The notes under the pieces: model-generated | Told to the model about the DNA's origin: nothing | Seen by the model: only the letters and a program-made list of their open reading frames with translations | The model's database searches: none | Translations under genes and position numbers: made by a program | Shown: in pieces, positions 9,331-17,850 of the stretch | Layout: each line of letters starts with the position of its first letter | How positions within the stretch are numbered: position 1 is the first letter of the stretch | From: an uncultured Paracoccaceae bacterium | GTDB taxonomy: Bacteria; Pseudomonadota; Alphaproteobacteria; Rhodobacterales; Rhodobacteraceae | Direction: 5' to 3' | NCBI GenBank assembly: GCA_947492825.1 | Contig: CANLNT010000001.1 | Coordinates: 1,054,001-1,118,000, forward strand | DNA length: 64,000 nucleotides

Positions 9331-10035
9331 ATGGACCGTACTCTCAAAGCATTCTCACTTCTTCTGAGTTACCCGACGCGCGAGTTGCAGCTCGCGATGC
9401 CTGAGATCAGCGCCGTTCTGGCCGCGGACGGGCGATTGACGGCTGCCGCGCGTCGGGCGTTGCGCCCGCTGGTGGAGGAGCTGGCAGGGCGCGACATTTA
9501 TGACCTTGAAGAGCAGTTTGTGCTGCTCTTCGACCGCTCACGGACGCTGTCGCTGAACCTGTTTGAGCACGTGCATGGTGAAAGCCGTGACCGGGGCGGG
9601 GCGATGGTGTCGCTGGTGGAAACCTACCGCGAAGGCGGGTTCGATCCGGTCACGTCGGAACTTCCCGATCACCTGCCGGTCCTGCTGGAATTCCTCGCCA
9701 CACGTTCCCCAATGGTGGCACAGGAGACTCTGGCGGACGCGGCCCATATCTTTGAGGCTTTGAATGCGCGCTTGGTGCGTCGAGAAAGCCCCTATGGTGC
9801 CGTGTTCGCCAGCCTTTTGCAGATGGCGGCGGTCAAGCCCGACCAGGACGTGGTGGCCGAGATGCTGGCGCAGCCGGACGACGACCCGACCGATCTGGAG
9901 GCCCTTGATGAGGTCTGGGAAGAAAGCGAAGTGCTGTTTGGTCCTGACCCCAATGCCGGATGTCCGCAGGCGCGCGAAATGCTCGCTCAGATGGACCTGC
10001 CGGTTCACCCCGCACCGCGCCACGCGGCCGAATAG
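9331..10035 (+). CDS. narJ: Nitrate reductase assembly chaperone (delta subunit)
   Basis: A 234-residue TorD/NarJ-family chaperone that binds apo-NarG, allows Mo-cofactor and Fe-S insertion and controls membrane docking. Family hallmarks visible are the opening ALSLLLSYPTRELQ-like segment (here TLKAFSLLLSYPTREL) and YDLEEQFVLLFDRSRTLSLN with LFEHVHGESRDRGGAM, the most conserved part of NarJ. The ATG follows narH by one base, with AACGGAGGCAAT ahead of it inside narH. It is not part of the final enzyme. Confidence 0.96.
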   Translation: MDRTLKAFSLLLSYPTRELQLAMPEISAVLAADGRLTAAARRALRPLVEELAGRDIYDLEEQFVLLFDRSRTLSLNLFEHVHGESRDRGGAMVSLVETYREGGFDPVTSELPDHLPVLLEFLATRSPMVAQETLADAAHIFEALNARLVRRESPYGAVFASLLQMAAVKPDQDVVAEMLAQPDDDPTDLEALDEVWEESEVLFGPDPNAGCPQAREMLAQMDLPVHPAPRHAAE

Positions 10036-10041
10036 GGTGAC

Positions 10042-10797
10042 ATGGATATGTTTGACAACCTAGATATCAACTTCATCATTTTCGGGATCATGCCATATGC
10101 GGCACTGACCATCTTGGTGATCGGTTGCATCGCGCGCTATGACCGCGATCAGTACACATGGAAAAGCTCGTCCAGTCAGCTTTTGCGGCGCAAGCAGCTG
10201 ATGTGGGGGTCGATCCTGTTTCATGTGGGGATCATCACCATCTTCTTCGGGCATCTTGTGGGCCTGTTCACGCCGGTCTGGGTGCTGGATGCGCTTGGGG
10301 TGCCTTATGCGCTGAAACAATGGATGGCTGTGATCATCGGCGGCCCTGCGGGGATTGCCGCGCTGATCGGCGGCACGTTGCTGTTGCACCGCCGTCTGAC
10401 AGAGCCGCGCATCCGTGCCACTTCCAGTTGGATGGACATCACCATCATGGTGCTGATCTGGTTGCAGTTGGCGATTGGTCTGCTGACCATCACCCAGACT
10501 TTGCAGCATATGGACGGCTCTGAGATGGTCCGCTTCATGAGCTGGTCACAGAGCATTGTGACCTGGAACATCAACGCCTGGGTGACTGTCGTTGACGTGC
10601 ATTGGCTGTATAAGCTGCATATTTTCCTTGGGCTGATCATCACCGCACTTTTCCCGTTCTCACGGCTTGTGCATCTGGTGTCAGGCTTTGCGGCCCCGGT
10701 GAAGTACCTGTCACGCCCCGGCTATCAGGTGGTGCGGTCGCGTCGCCAGAAGGCGCTGCCCAAACGGGATGCCCCCAAATCCACACCGGCGGAGTAA
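10042..10797 (+). CDS. narI: Respiratory nitrate reductase gamma subunit (cytochrome b)
   Basis: A 251-residue membrane diheme b-type cytochrome that oxidises quinol and passes electrons to NarH. About five hydrophobic segments are visible, starting with IFGIMPYAALTILVIGCIARY. Likely haem-ligand histidines are in LFHVGIITIFFGHLVG and near the C-terminus in YKLHIFLGLIITALF and RLVHLVSG. Length is close to E. coli NarI (225) with an extra basic cytoplasmic tail. It begins six bases after narJ with only a weak GGGTGAC signal, so it is probably coupled. ATG at 10048 is a possible alternative start. Confidence 0.96.
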   Translation: MDMFDNLDINFIIFGIMPYAALTILVIGCIARYDRDQYTWKSSSSQLLRRKQLMWGSILFHVGIITIFFGHLVGLFTPVWVLDALGVPYALKQWMAVIIGGPAGIAALIGGTLLLHRRLTEPRIRATSSWMDITIMVLIWLQLAIGLLTITQTLQHMDGSEMVRFMSWSQSIVTWNINAWVTVVDVHWLYKLHIFLGLIITALFPFSRLVHLVSGFAAPVKYLSRPGYQVVRSRRQKALPKRDAPKSTPAE

Positions 10798-10801
10798 GAG
10801 C

Positions 10802-11614
10802 ATGAATTCAGCGCTTTTTCCTGACCTGATCGTCAACGGTGAAACGGTGCCGCACAATGTGGTGGCATCCGAAACCCAGAACCATGATGCCCCGGCTGGA
10901 AAGCCGGGCATCGCTTGGCGCAAGGCAGCCAACGCCATCGCCATCCGGACCCTGCTGTTGCAAGAGGCGCAGTCGCGTACCTTGGCCCCCGCGCGCAAAG
11001 AGCTGGCACCGGGCAAGTTTGAGACCAATGAAGAGGCGCAGATCCGCGGCCTTCTTGATATCGTGGTTGACCCGGCCCGGCCGGACGATGCGGCGATCTA
11101 TGCGGAATGGCAAAAGGACCCCGGACGTTATCGCGCGCCGCCCTTGTGGGAGGTATCCCACATACTGTGCGCCTGCGATCCACGCGATCAAAAAGCCAAG
11201 CACGACGCCCGGCAACGGGCAGGGGCCTTGATCGCGCTGGTGGGTAATGACGCCAAGAGCTTTGCTGCTGTCGCATCGCGCGAAAGCGATTGCGGGTCTA
11301 AGTCATCGGGCGGGGCATTGGGGCAGCTTGGTCCCGGTGATACCGTGCCCGAATTCGAGGCGATCCTGCGCGCCCTTGGTGAAGGCGAAATCACACCTGA
11401 ACCGGTGCTGACCCGTCACGGCTGGCACATTGTGCGCATGGATGCGGTCGCCCTTGGCGCCGTTCTTCCGTTCGAGGTGATCAAACCAAAGATCGCTGAG
11501 GCCATGGAAAAGGCATCCTGGGCGCAAAAGGCAAAGGATTATGTGGATGAACTTGTCGCAACCGCAGAGATCACTGGGGCGGACCTGAAACCTATATCGC
11601 CCCAGAGAGGATAG
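10802..11614 (+). CDS. Parvulin-type peptidyl-prolyl isomerase of the nar operon
   Basis: A 270-residue protein with a parvulin (PpiC/rotamase) domain from about residue 115 to 215: VSHILCACDPRDQK, then CGSKSSGGALGQLGPGDTVPEFE, GEITPEPVLTRHGWHIVRMD. There is no signal peptide, so it acts in the cytoplasm. The same type of gene follows narGHJI in Pseudomonas aeruginosa, which points to a role in folding or maturing the nitrate reductase (known association; mechanism inferred). The frame is open further upstream into narI. ATG 10802 is chosen because GGAGTAAGAGC precedes it just after the narI stop. Confidence 0.9.
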   Translation: MNSALFPDLIVNGETVPHNVVASETQNHDAPAGKPGIAWRKAANAIAIRTLLLQEAQSRTLAPARKELAPGKFETNEEAQIRGLLDIVVDPARPDDAAIYAEWQKDPGRYRAPPLWEVSHILCACDPRDQKAKHDARQRAGALIALVGNDAKSFAAVASRESDCGSKSSGGALGQLGPGDTVPEFEAILRALGEGEITPEPVLTRHGWHIVRMDAVALGAVLPFEVIKPKIAEAMEKASWAQKAKDYVDELVATAEITGADLKPISPQRG

Positions 11615-11618
11615 CGTC

Positions 11619-11861
11619 ATGGAAAGCCACATCGTCCCTGCCAATGTTGTTACAGGCCTCGACCCAGGCGAGGTGTTCGTGCACCGCAATGTCACTCACA
11701 CGGCCGATACGAACATGCTGTCCGCGCCGGAATTCGCAGCAGATGCGCTAATGGTCAAAGAGATCATTGTGTGCGGTCATTACGGATGTGGCGGCGCGAA
11801 GTCCGTCACCGATGCGATGCCACATTGCAACCCTTTTGACATCAAAGATAAAGCCCTATGA
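11619..11861 (+). pseudogene. Beta-carbonic anhydrase remnant
   Basis: An 80-residue frame matching only the middle of an E. coli Can-type beta-carbonic anhydrase: VPANVVTGLDPGEVFVHRNV, then IIVCGHYGCGG with the second His/Cys zinc ligands. The N-terminal third is absent, including the Cys-x-Asp-Ser-Arg motif; SHIVPANV stands where CSDSRVPAN is expected. The C-terminal half is also absent, against about 200 residues in intact enzymes. It cannot form the active site. It nevertheless keeps a ribosome-binding site (AGAGGATAGCGTC), an open frame, and an ATGA overlap with the next gene, so it may survive as a coupling leader. Called a degraded gene fragment. Confidence 0.75.
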
Positions 11862-12376
11862 AAATCGCTTACACAATGGCCGCCGGGAAGGGCGATATCG
11901 ATTTGCTTCTGGACCGCGTGGCAACACGCCTGGCCCAGCAGGGGATGAGGTGTTGCGGCACCGTGCAGATCAACACCGAATGCGCCGCTGGTCCCTGCGA
12001 TATGGATGTGCGAGTTTTGCCCGATGGGCCGGTCTTGCGGATATCGCAGAACCTTGGTGCGGCGTCGAAAGGCTGCCGGTTGGACCCAAGCGCGCTTGAG
12101 ACGGCTGTCGGTCTTGTGGGCGCGTCGCTGGACGCAGACGCGGACCTTTTGGTGATCAATAAATTCGGTAAGCACGAGGCGGATGGACGTGGATTTCGGG
12201 ACGCGATCGCAAAGGCGATTGCCCTTGATGTCCCTGTGATCGTTGGGGTCAGCGAACTCAATCTTGACGCTTTTGAAGCCTTTGCCGGTCCGGAAATCGC
12301 CAAACTAGATGCCGCGTCTGACGCGATCATTGATTGGGTTGAGGCCGTCGTGCGGCGGGAATGCCCTGTGGAATAG
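11858..12376 (+). CDS. DUF2478 domain protein
   Basis: A 172-residue protein matching the DUF2478 family, found near molybdate or nitrate-respiration genes. The start KIAYTMAAGKGDIDLLL resembles a nucleotide-binding beta-strand/loop, followed by GMRCCGTVQINTE with two adjacent cysteines and a central DADLLVINKFGKHEADGRG with a GTPase-like NKFG element. An NTPase-like role linked to molybdenum cofactor or transport is an inference; the function is not known to me. The ATG overlaps the stop of the carbonic anhydrase fragment, making it the last gene of the nar unit. It converges with dnaB. Confidence 0.75.
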   Translation: MKIAYTMAAGKGDIDLLLDRVATRLAQQGMRCCGTVQINTECAAGPCDMDVRVLPDGPVLRISQNLGAASKGCRLDPSALETAVGLVGASLDADADLLVINKFGKHEADGRGFRDAIAKAIALDVPVIVGVSELNLDAFEAFAGPEIAKLDAASDAIIDWVEAVVRRECPVE

Positions 12377-12461
12377 GGGTGTTTGGGCGGCTTGACCGTG
12401 GCGACACGTGCGGCAATGGTCGGATGGCCGCCGATTGTGCAAAAGCAGCCGGCGGTATGCG

Positions 12462-13955
12462 CTAGAACTCGCGGTCGTCGCCTTGCTGCCAAGGCTTCAC
12501 CAGGTTGCCGAAGCGGGTGAATTGGCCTTCGAAGGACAGCTCTACCGTGCCGATGGGGCCGTGACGCTGTTTGCCGATCACAACCTCGGCCTTGCCGTGC
12601 AGGCGTTCCATGCGCTCCTGCCACTCGGCCATCTTTTCCATCTCGTGGTCGCCGGGCTTTTCGCGTTCGACGTAATATTCCTCGCGGAACACGAACATGA
12701 CCACGTCGGCGTCTTGCTCAATCGAACCGGATTCGCGCAGGTCAGACAGCTGCGGGCGCTTGTCTTCGCGGCTTTCGACCTGACGGGAAAGCTGCGAGAG
12801 CGCGATAACGGGGATGTTGAGTTCCTTGGCAATCGCCTTGAGGCCCATGGTGATTTCTGAGATTTCGTTCACCCGGTTTTCCGACCGACCTGTGCCGCGC
12901 ACAAGCTGCAGGTAGTCGACCATCAGCACATCAAGCCCGTGGGTCCGTTTCAGGCGGCGGGCGCGGGCGGCCAACTGGCTGATTGGCAGGGCAGGTGTGT
13001 CGTCGATGAAGAGCGGGCAGGCCTCGAGCGATTTGGCGGCTTCGACAAAACGGCGGAATTCGACCTCGGTCATATCGCCGCGCCGGATCTGTTCGCTGGG
13101 CACTTCTGATGCCTCTGACAGAATCCGGGCGGCGAGCTGCTCGGCGCTCATCTCGAGTGAATAGAAACCGACGACACCGCCGTTTACGGCACCTTCGGTG
13201 CCATCAGGCAGCACGCCTTTCTTGTAGGCCTTGGCGATGTTGAATGCGATGTTGGTGGCGAGCGAGGTTTTGCCCATCGAGGGGCGACCGGCAAGGATCA
13301 ACAGGTCAGATTTGTGCAAGCCACCCAGCTTCTTGTCCATGTCCGTCAAGCCGGTTGAGACGCCTGCAAGGCCGCCGTCGCGCTGGTAGGCGGCGTTGGC
13401 CACGTTGACCGCATCGGTGACGGCGCGCAGGAAAGATTGAAAGCCGCTTTCGGTCGTGCCCTGTTCGGCCAGCGCATAAAGTTCTTGTTCCGCCTCGACG
13501 ATCTGGGCGGCGGGTTCGGACGAAATGTCGACCTTTTTGGCTTTGTCGGCGATGGTTTCGCCCACCTCGATCAGCTTCCTGCGGATGGCCAGATCATAGA
13601 TCATCTGGGCATAATCCTTGGCCGCAAAGGCGCTGATCGCAGCACCGGCAAGGCGCACCAGATAGGCGGGGCCGCCGAGTTCTTTCAGGCCCTCGTCATC
13701 GTCCAAGAAGGTCTTGAGCGTCACCGGAGAGGCCAGCGCGTTCTTGGCAATGCGGCTGGCGGCCACGTCAAAGATGCGGGCGTGGACGGGGTCATAGAAA
13801 TGATCTGGCCCGATGATATTGGCAATCCGGTCAAAGATGTCGTTGTTGGTCAGAATGGCACCCAAAAGCTGCTGTTCGGCCTCAATCGAATGCGGCATCA
13901 GATCGCCGTCAGCCTCTTCCACGCCGGTGGCGTTAAATGTCGAAATCTCGTTCAT
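12462..13955 (-). CDS. dnaB: Replicative DNA helicase DnaB
   Basis: A hexameric 5'-3' helicase of the replication fork, 497 residues from the chosen start. The N-terminal domain begins MPHSIEAEQQLLGAILTNN. The RecA-like core carries Walker A GRPSMGKTS (about residue 220), VMVDYLQLVRG (Walker B) and SQLSRQVESREDKRPQLSDLRESGSIEQDAD (helicase motif). The reading frame is open to 14015, but the ATG at 13955 is preferred: it has AGGG upstream and the extra 20 residues look like non-coding sequence. DnaA-box-like motifs lie in the upstream gap. Confidence 0.95.
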   Translation of the reverse strand: MNEISTFNATGVEEADGDLMPHSIEAEQQLLGAILTNNDIFDRIANIIGPDHFYDPVHARIFDVAASRIAKNALASPVTLKTFLDDDEGLKELGGPAYLVRLAGAAISAFAAKDYAQMIYDLAIRRKLIEVGETIADKAKKVDISSEPAAQIVEAEQELYALAEQGTTESGFQSFLRAVTDAVNVANAAYQRDGGLAGVSTGLTDMDKKLGGLHKSDLLILAGRPSMGKTSLATNIAFNIAKAYKKGVLPDGTEGAVNGGVVGFYSLEMSAEQLAARILSEASEVPSEQIRRGDMTEVEFRRFVEAAKSLEACPLFIDDTPALPISQLAARARRLKRTHGLDVLMVDYLQLVRGTGRSENRVNEISEITMGLKAIAKELNIPVIALSQLSRQVESREDKRPQLSDLRESGSIEQDADVVMFVFREEYYVEREKPGDHEMEKMAEWQERMERLHGKAEVVIGKQRHGPIGTVELSFEGQFTRFGNLVKPWQQGDDREF

Positions 13956-14056
13956 TTGCTCAACCCTGTTGCCGGGTCTGAAACCCCGGTCTGCCCCGTC
14001 TTGCCGATCCCCCAATCGGTCCGTGGTTCATAGCATCGCGGGGCCGGGAATGGCTA

Positions 14057-14211
14057 TCGGGATAAGTCCGTGGATAAGTGGCGGGACAAATCTGGGGATC
14101 ATCGGTTGGACGCGGTGTCGGGCCAGATATAGCAGACCCCTGCGATGATGTCACAATATCTGTGCAGGCGCTGCGATTCTGGCGGCGGGTTATCCCCAAA
14201 CCTGTGGGGAA
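14057..14211. promoter_or_regulatory. DnaA-box-like motifs upstream of dnaB
   Basis: Four 9-mers resemble the DnaA box TTATCCACA: TTATCCCGA (minus strand, 14057-14065), TTATCCACG (minus, 14069-14077), TTATCCCCA (plus, 14190-14198) and TTCCCCACA (minus, 14203-14211). None is perfect. The last two also form a small inverted repeat, TCCCCA/TGGGGA. The gap between pyrE and dnaB (13956-14221) holds no gene that I can see. Confidence 0.35.
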
Positions 14212-14221
14212 GTTTTTTGCC

Positions 14222-14899
14222 TTAAAGCGTGTCGCCGGGTTTCCAGGTTGTGGGGTTTTCCAGGTAAGCCTCTACCGCGCTTAGGGTTTTCGTGTCATAG
14301 GCATTTGTGTCCTTGGCGACGGCCAGCACGTCCCACCATGTGCACAAGTGAATAAGCTGCACACCGTGGTCGGTGAGCGCCTTTTCCACGCCCTCGAAGA
14401 TCCCGTAATAGAAGATCACGGCGGTTGCCGCGCAGCTGGCGCCTGTGTCGCGGATCGCGTCCACGAACGACAGCTTGGAGCCACCATCGGTGGTCAGATC
14501 CTCGACTAGCAAGACGCGCTGGCCTTCGGTCATGGTACCCTCGATACGGGCGTTCTTGCCATAGCCTTTAGGCTTTTTGCGCACGTAAGTCATGGGGAGC
14601 GCCATGCGTTCTGCGACAAGGGCAGAGAAGGGGATGCCGGCGGTTTCGCCGCCTGCGATATTGTCGAAGGCTTCGAACCCTGCCTCGCGCATGATGGTAA
14701 CTGTCAAAAAGTCCATCAGAGTGGAGCGAATGCGCGGATAGCTGATCAACTTCCGACAATCGACATAAGTGGGCGCTTGTTTGCCCGACGCATGAGTAAA
14801 GGGTTCATCAGCGTTAAAGCTGATCGCGTCAATTTCCAGCAGCATGGCGGCGGTGAGGCGGGCGATTTCGTCTTTGGTGGGAAAGCTGGAAGGGATCAT
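14222..14899 (-). CDS. pyrE: Orotate phosphoribosyltransferase
   Basis: Converts orotate and PRPP to orotidine monophosphate in pyrimidine synthesis. The protein is 225 residues from the chosen start. The PRPP-binding motif is [19 protein letters not shown] ([14 protein letters not shown]) and the orotate-side segment [21 protein letters not shown] is present. The frame is open to 14950; ATG 14899 is chosen since AAAAGG lies nine bases upstream, with ATG 14908 as an alternative. It lies about 1.9 kb from pyrC on the same strand, but a plus-strand gene pair separates them. Confidence 0.93.
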   Translation of the reverse strand: MIPSSFPTKDEIARLTAAMLLEIDAISFNADEPFTHASGKQAPTYVDCRKLISYPRIRSTLMDFLTVTIMREAGFEAFDNIAGGETAGIPFSALVAERMALPMTYVRKKPKGYGKNARIEGTMTEGQRVLLVEDLTTDGGSKLSFVDAIRDTGASCAATAVIFYYGIFEGVEKALTDHGVQLIHLCTWWDVLAVAKDTNAYDTKTLSAVEAYLENPTTWKPGDTL

Positions 14900-15012
14900 G
14901 GCGCGCATCCTTTTGTTGGCTTTGGCGGGGTTTAGGGAGATTCTGCGCAATTGTTAAGGGGGGGCAGGTGTCGCGCGCACGACGTCGACTTTTCTTTTCT
15001 GCGTCCTCTTGA

Positions 15013-15053
15013 ATAGTTCGAGATCGAACCATTAATGTTCTATGTCGAACTAT
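15013..15053. promoter_or_regulatory. Dyad operator candidate for the MarR regulator
   Basis: A long dyad has outer arms ATAGTTCG (15013-15020) and CGAACTAT (15046-15053). Inside it the half-site TCGAAC occurs twice, with GTTCGAGATCGAAC as an inner palindrome. It lies between divergent pyrE and the nitroreductase-like gene, directly upstream of the latter's ribosome-binding site. The MarR gene next in the operon is the natural ligand (inference). Confidence 0.65.
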
Positions 15054-15064
15054 TGGAGCATGAA

Positions 15065-16201
15065 ATGAAACGAAGAAACTTTTTGAAGCTTGCCGGGGGC
15101 GGTGTTGTTTTGGCGGCTGGGGGATTGGGTGCTTTTGTCAACACGCGGACGCCAACGCAGGCGCTGGCGCCGTGGTCGCGTGTCGGAACCTATGACGATC
15201 CGCGAAAGAATGCGCTTTCGTATGCAATTCTTGCCCCGAACCCACATAACCGCCAGCCGTGGATTGTGGACCTTCTGGGTGATGATGAACTGATGCTGTA
15301 TTTCGACACGGACAAGCAGCTGCCGCATACGGATCCTTTTGATCGGCAACTGACCATCGGGCTTGGGTGCTTTCTTGCACTGTTGAAGATGGCCGCCAAC
15401 GCAGATGGCTATGATGTCGCCGTCACCTTGTTTCCAGACGGCGAAGATGCGGCAGGACTAGACGACAGGCCAATTGCCCGCATCACATTTGAACAAGCGA
15501 CACCGGTTGTTGATCCGCTTTTCACCCATGTGATGCACCGGCGTTCTAACAAGGAACCCTACGATGTCTCGCGTGCTGTTCCGGCCGTGGCGTTGGCCCG
15601 GATCACCGCGGTTGGCCAGCAAACGCAACTTGGCGGGTCTGTCAGCCCCGATGACATCGCGTTCTGGCGAGAGCTGACAACACAGGCACTGGTGACCGAG
15701 ATTGAAACCCCGCACACCTACAAGGAAAGCGTCGATCTGATGAGGATCGGCAAGGCCGAAGTGAACGCGAACCCCGATGGCATTGATTTCAGCGGTGCCG
15801 TGTTCGAGGCGCTTGCTTTTGCCGGGGTCATGGAGCGAGAGGCCCTGCTTGACACATCCTCCACCGGATTTCGGGAGGGTTTGAAAGTGGTGACTGAAAA
15901 CACCAAGACGGCAATGGGCCATGTTTGGATGGTGACGCCGGGCAACTCGCGCCGCGATCAGATTGCGGCTGGTGCTGATTGGTTGCGCATCAATTTGGCG
16001 TGTACTGCCGAGGGGTTGGGGTTCCAGCCGCTTAGCCAAGCGCTTCAGGAATATCCCGAAATGACCGAACTTTACACCAAAACACATGCGCGGTTGGCGC
16101 GGGATGGTGAAACTGTTCAAATGCTGGCGCGGATCGGCTACGGTCCGGACGTTCCGGTTAGCCCGCGCTGGCCGATAGAGGCCAAGATTGGAATGGTGTG
16201 A
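15065..16201 (+). CDS. Tat-exported nitroreductase-like protein
   Basis: A 378-residue protein with a twin-arginine-type signal, MKRRNFLKLAGGGVVLAAGG, followed by a segment typical of nitroreductase-fold, FMN-dependent Acg-like proteins: ALSYAILAPNPHNRQPWIVD. It contains MHRRSNKEPYDVS and WLRINLACTAEGLGFQPLSQ, also seen in this group. The Tat signal suggests folding with cofactor before export to the periplasm. The substrate is unknown. The frame opens at 15035, but ATG 15065 has TTGGAG seven bases upstream and makes the Tat signal N-terminal. The stop overlaps the following MarR gene, so the regulator and the gene are coupled. Confidence 0.8.
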   Translation: MKRRNFLKLAGGGVVLAAGGLGAFVNTRTPTQALAPWSRVGTYDDPRKNALSYAILAPNPHNRQPWIVDLLGDDELMLYFDTDKQLPHTDPFDRQLTIGLGCFLALLKMAANADGYDVAVTLFPDGEDAAGLDDRPIARITFEQATPVVDPLFTHVMHRRSNKEPYDVSRAVPAVALARITAVGQQTQLGGSVSPDDIAFWRELTTQALVTEIETPHTYKESVDLMRIGKAEVNANPDGIDFSGAVFEALAFAGVMEREALLDTSSTGFREGLKVVTENTKTAMGHVWMVTPGNSRRDQIAAGADWLRINLACTAEGLGFQPLSQALQEYPEMTELYTKTHARLARDGETVQMLARIGYGPDVPVSPRWPIEAKIGMV

Positions 16202-16647
16202 ACGACGACAACAATACAGCGACCGAAGTGTTTGGGTTCTTCACCGAAATTGGGATCATCAATCAGCTTGCAACCGCGTTGCTGGCCAAAAGCTTGCCTG
16301 ATGGTGTTCATCCCTCACACTTTTCGATCCTCAACCATTTGGTACGCATGGGCGACGGAAAACCGCCTGTGCGTATTGCATCTGCGATGCAGGTGACAAA
16401 GAACACGATGACGCATTCGCTTCAGGTGCTGCAGGATCGCGGCTACATCACGGTAAAGCCCGATCCCGATGACGGGCGCGGGAAGCGGGTGTACCTGACA
16501 GATGCAGGCCGCAATTTTCGCGAACAGGCTATTGCGCGTGCGACCGACGCGATCGGTAACATTGTTGGGGCGGATCAATTGGCGATCATGCGCCGGACGC
16601 GTGCAGACCTTGAAGAGATGCGAAAACACCTCGATCAACATCGGTGA
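16198..16647 (+). CDS. MarR family transcriptional regulator
   Basis: A 149-residue winged-helix regulator. The DNA-binding part HPSHFSILNHLVRMGDG...RIASAMQVTKNTMTHSLQVL is followed by the wing RGYITVKPDPDDGRGKRVYLT, the classic MarR D-x-R-G-K/R pattern. It starts with GTG overlapping the stop of the nitroreductase-like gene. Autorepression through the dyad at 15013-15053 is likely, with release by an oxidant or aromatic compound (inference). Confidence 0.88.
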   Translation: MNDDNNTATEVFGFFTEIGIINQLATALLAKSLPDGVHPSHFSILNHLVRMGDGKPPVRIASAMQVTKNTMTHSLQVLQDRGYITVKPDPDDGRGKRVYLTDAGRNFREQAIARATDAIGNIVGADQLAIMRRTRADLEEMRKHLDQHR

Positions 16648-16750
16648 TCCATCAGGTGTTTGGCCGAATACAGGGCCTTGAGGTGCAGCGATCACGCGGC
16701 GGCTTTGTCCGCTAAGCATCATCCACAGCGGCGTGCCTCTTTAGAAATCG

Positions 16751-17806
16751 CTACTGGTCCGCGACCCGCCAGTGCAACGGAAAGCCGGGATCAAAGATCG
16801 TGACGGGGCCGTCAGCGGTGTCGATGTGGTCAGGATAGGTGACAGGGTCGCCCTTGGTTAGGGTGATTGTCGCGTCATTGGCAGGCAGGCGATAGAAGGC
16901 CGGGCCATTGAGGGAGGCGAATGCCTCGAGCTTTTTCAGCGCACCGGCGGCTTCGAACACTTCGGCCAGACAAGACATCGTGTTGGGGGCCGTGAAGATG
17001 CCGGCGCAGCCGCAAGCTTGCAGCTTGAGCGGGTCGGTATGGGGGGCGCTGTCGGTGCCCAGGAAGAACCGTTTGTCGCCCGACACAGCGGCCTGCACCA
17101 ATGCCACGCGATGCTGTTCGCGTTTGGCCACGGGCAGGCAATAGAAATGCGGACGGATGCCACCGGCAAGGATGTTGTTGCGGTTGATGATCAGGTGGTG
17201 CGTTGTGATCGTGGCGGCGGTGTTCTTGGGCGTGTCGCGGACGTAGTCAACCGCGTCCTGCGTGGTGACATGTTCCATCACGATCCGCAGATCAGGGTTT
17301 TTCTTGCGGATCGGTTTGAGCACCTTGTCGATGAACACCGCCTCGCGGTCAAAGATATCGACGCTGTGGTTCGTCACCTCGCCATGCACGCAAAGCGGCA
17401 TACCGATCTCGGCCATGCGATCCAGCACCGGGCGCACCTTGTCAAAGTCGCGCACACCCGAGGATGAGTTGGTGGTGGCGCCTGCGGGGTAGAGCTTTAC
17501 CGCGGTGGCGATGCCCGCGGTATGGGCAGCGGCCACATCTGCTGGGTCCGTTTCTTCGGTCAGGTAGAGCGTCATCAGCGGCGCAAAGTCGGCACCGGCG
17601 GGCAGAGCGGCCATGATCCGGTCGCGGTAGGCGTTGGCCTGCGCGCCTGTCACAACGGGCGGCACCAGATTGGGCATGATGATGGCACGTCCAAAGTGGC
17701 GGGCCGATTCCGGCAGCACCGCTTGCAGCATGGCACCGTCGCGCAGGTGCAGGTGCCAATCATCTGGGCGGCGGATGGTCAGGGATGTGATCTGTTTGTC
17801 GGTCAT
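16751..17806 (-). CDS. pyrC: Dihydroorotase
   Basis: Converts carbamoyl-aspartate to dihydroorotate in pyrimidine synthesis. It is a 351-residue class II enzyme like E. coli PyrC. The metal-binding motif [10 protein letters not shown] is at the N-terminus, the zinc-ligand region [10 protein letters not shown] and VMEHVTT follow, and [10 protein letters not shown] carries the catalytic Asp. ATG 17806 fits the family N-terminus ([10 protein letters not shown]), though the ribosome-binding site is weak. It lies 44 bases after the unrelated upstream gene on the same strand and may be cotranscribed with it. Confidence 0.95.
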   Translation of the reverse strand: MTDKQITSLTIRRPDDWHLHLRDGAMLQAVLPESARHFGRAIIMPNLVPPVVTGAQANAYRDRIMAALPAGADFAPLMTLYLTEETDPADVAAAHTAGIATAVKLYPAGATTNSSSGVRDFDKVRPVLDRMAEIGMPLCVHGEVTNHSVDIFDREAVFIDKVLKPIRKKNPDLRIVMEHVTTQDAVDYVRDTPKNTAATITTHHLIINRNNILAGGIRPHFYCLPVAKREQHRVALVQAAVSGDKRFFLGTDSAPHTDPLKLQACGCAGIFTAPNTMSCLAEVFEAAGALKKLEAFASLNGPAFYRLPANDATITLTKGDPVTYPDHIDTADGPVTIFDPGFPLHWRVADQ

Positions 17807-17850
17807 ACCGTGGGGTTACACGGACGCGACCGGCAAGGCCAGAGGCGTTG

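Noticed and set aside
14190-14217. Terminator hairpin TCCCCA/TGGGGA followed by TTTTTT
   Set aside because: The T-run is on the plus strand, where no gene ends. pyrE and dnaB are both on the minus strand, so a terminator role is not supported.
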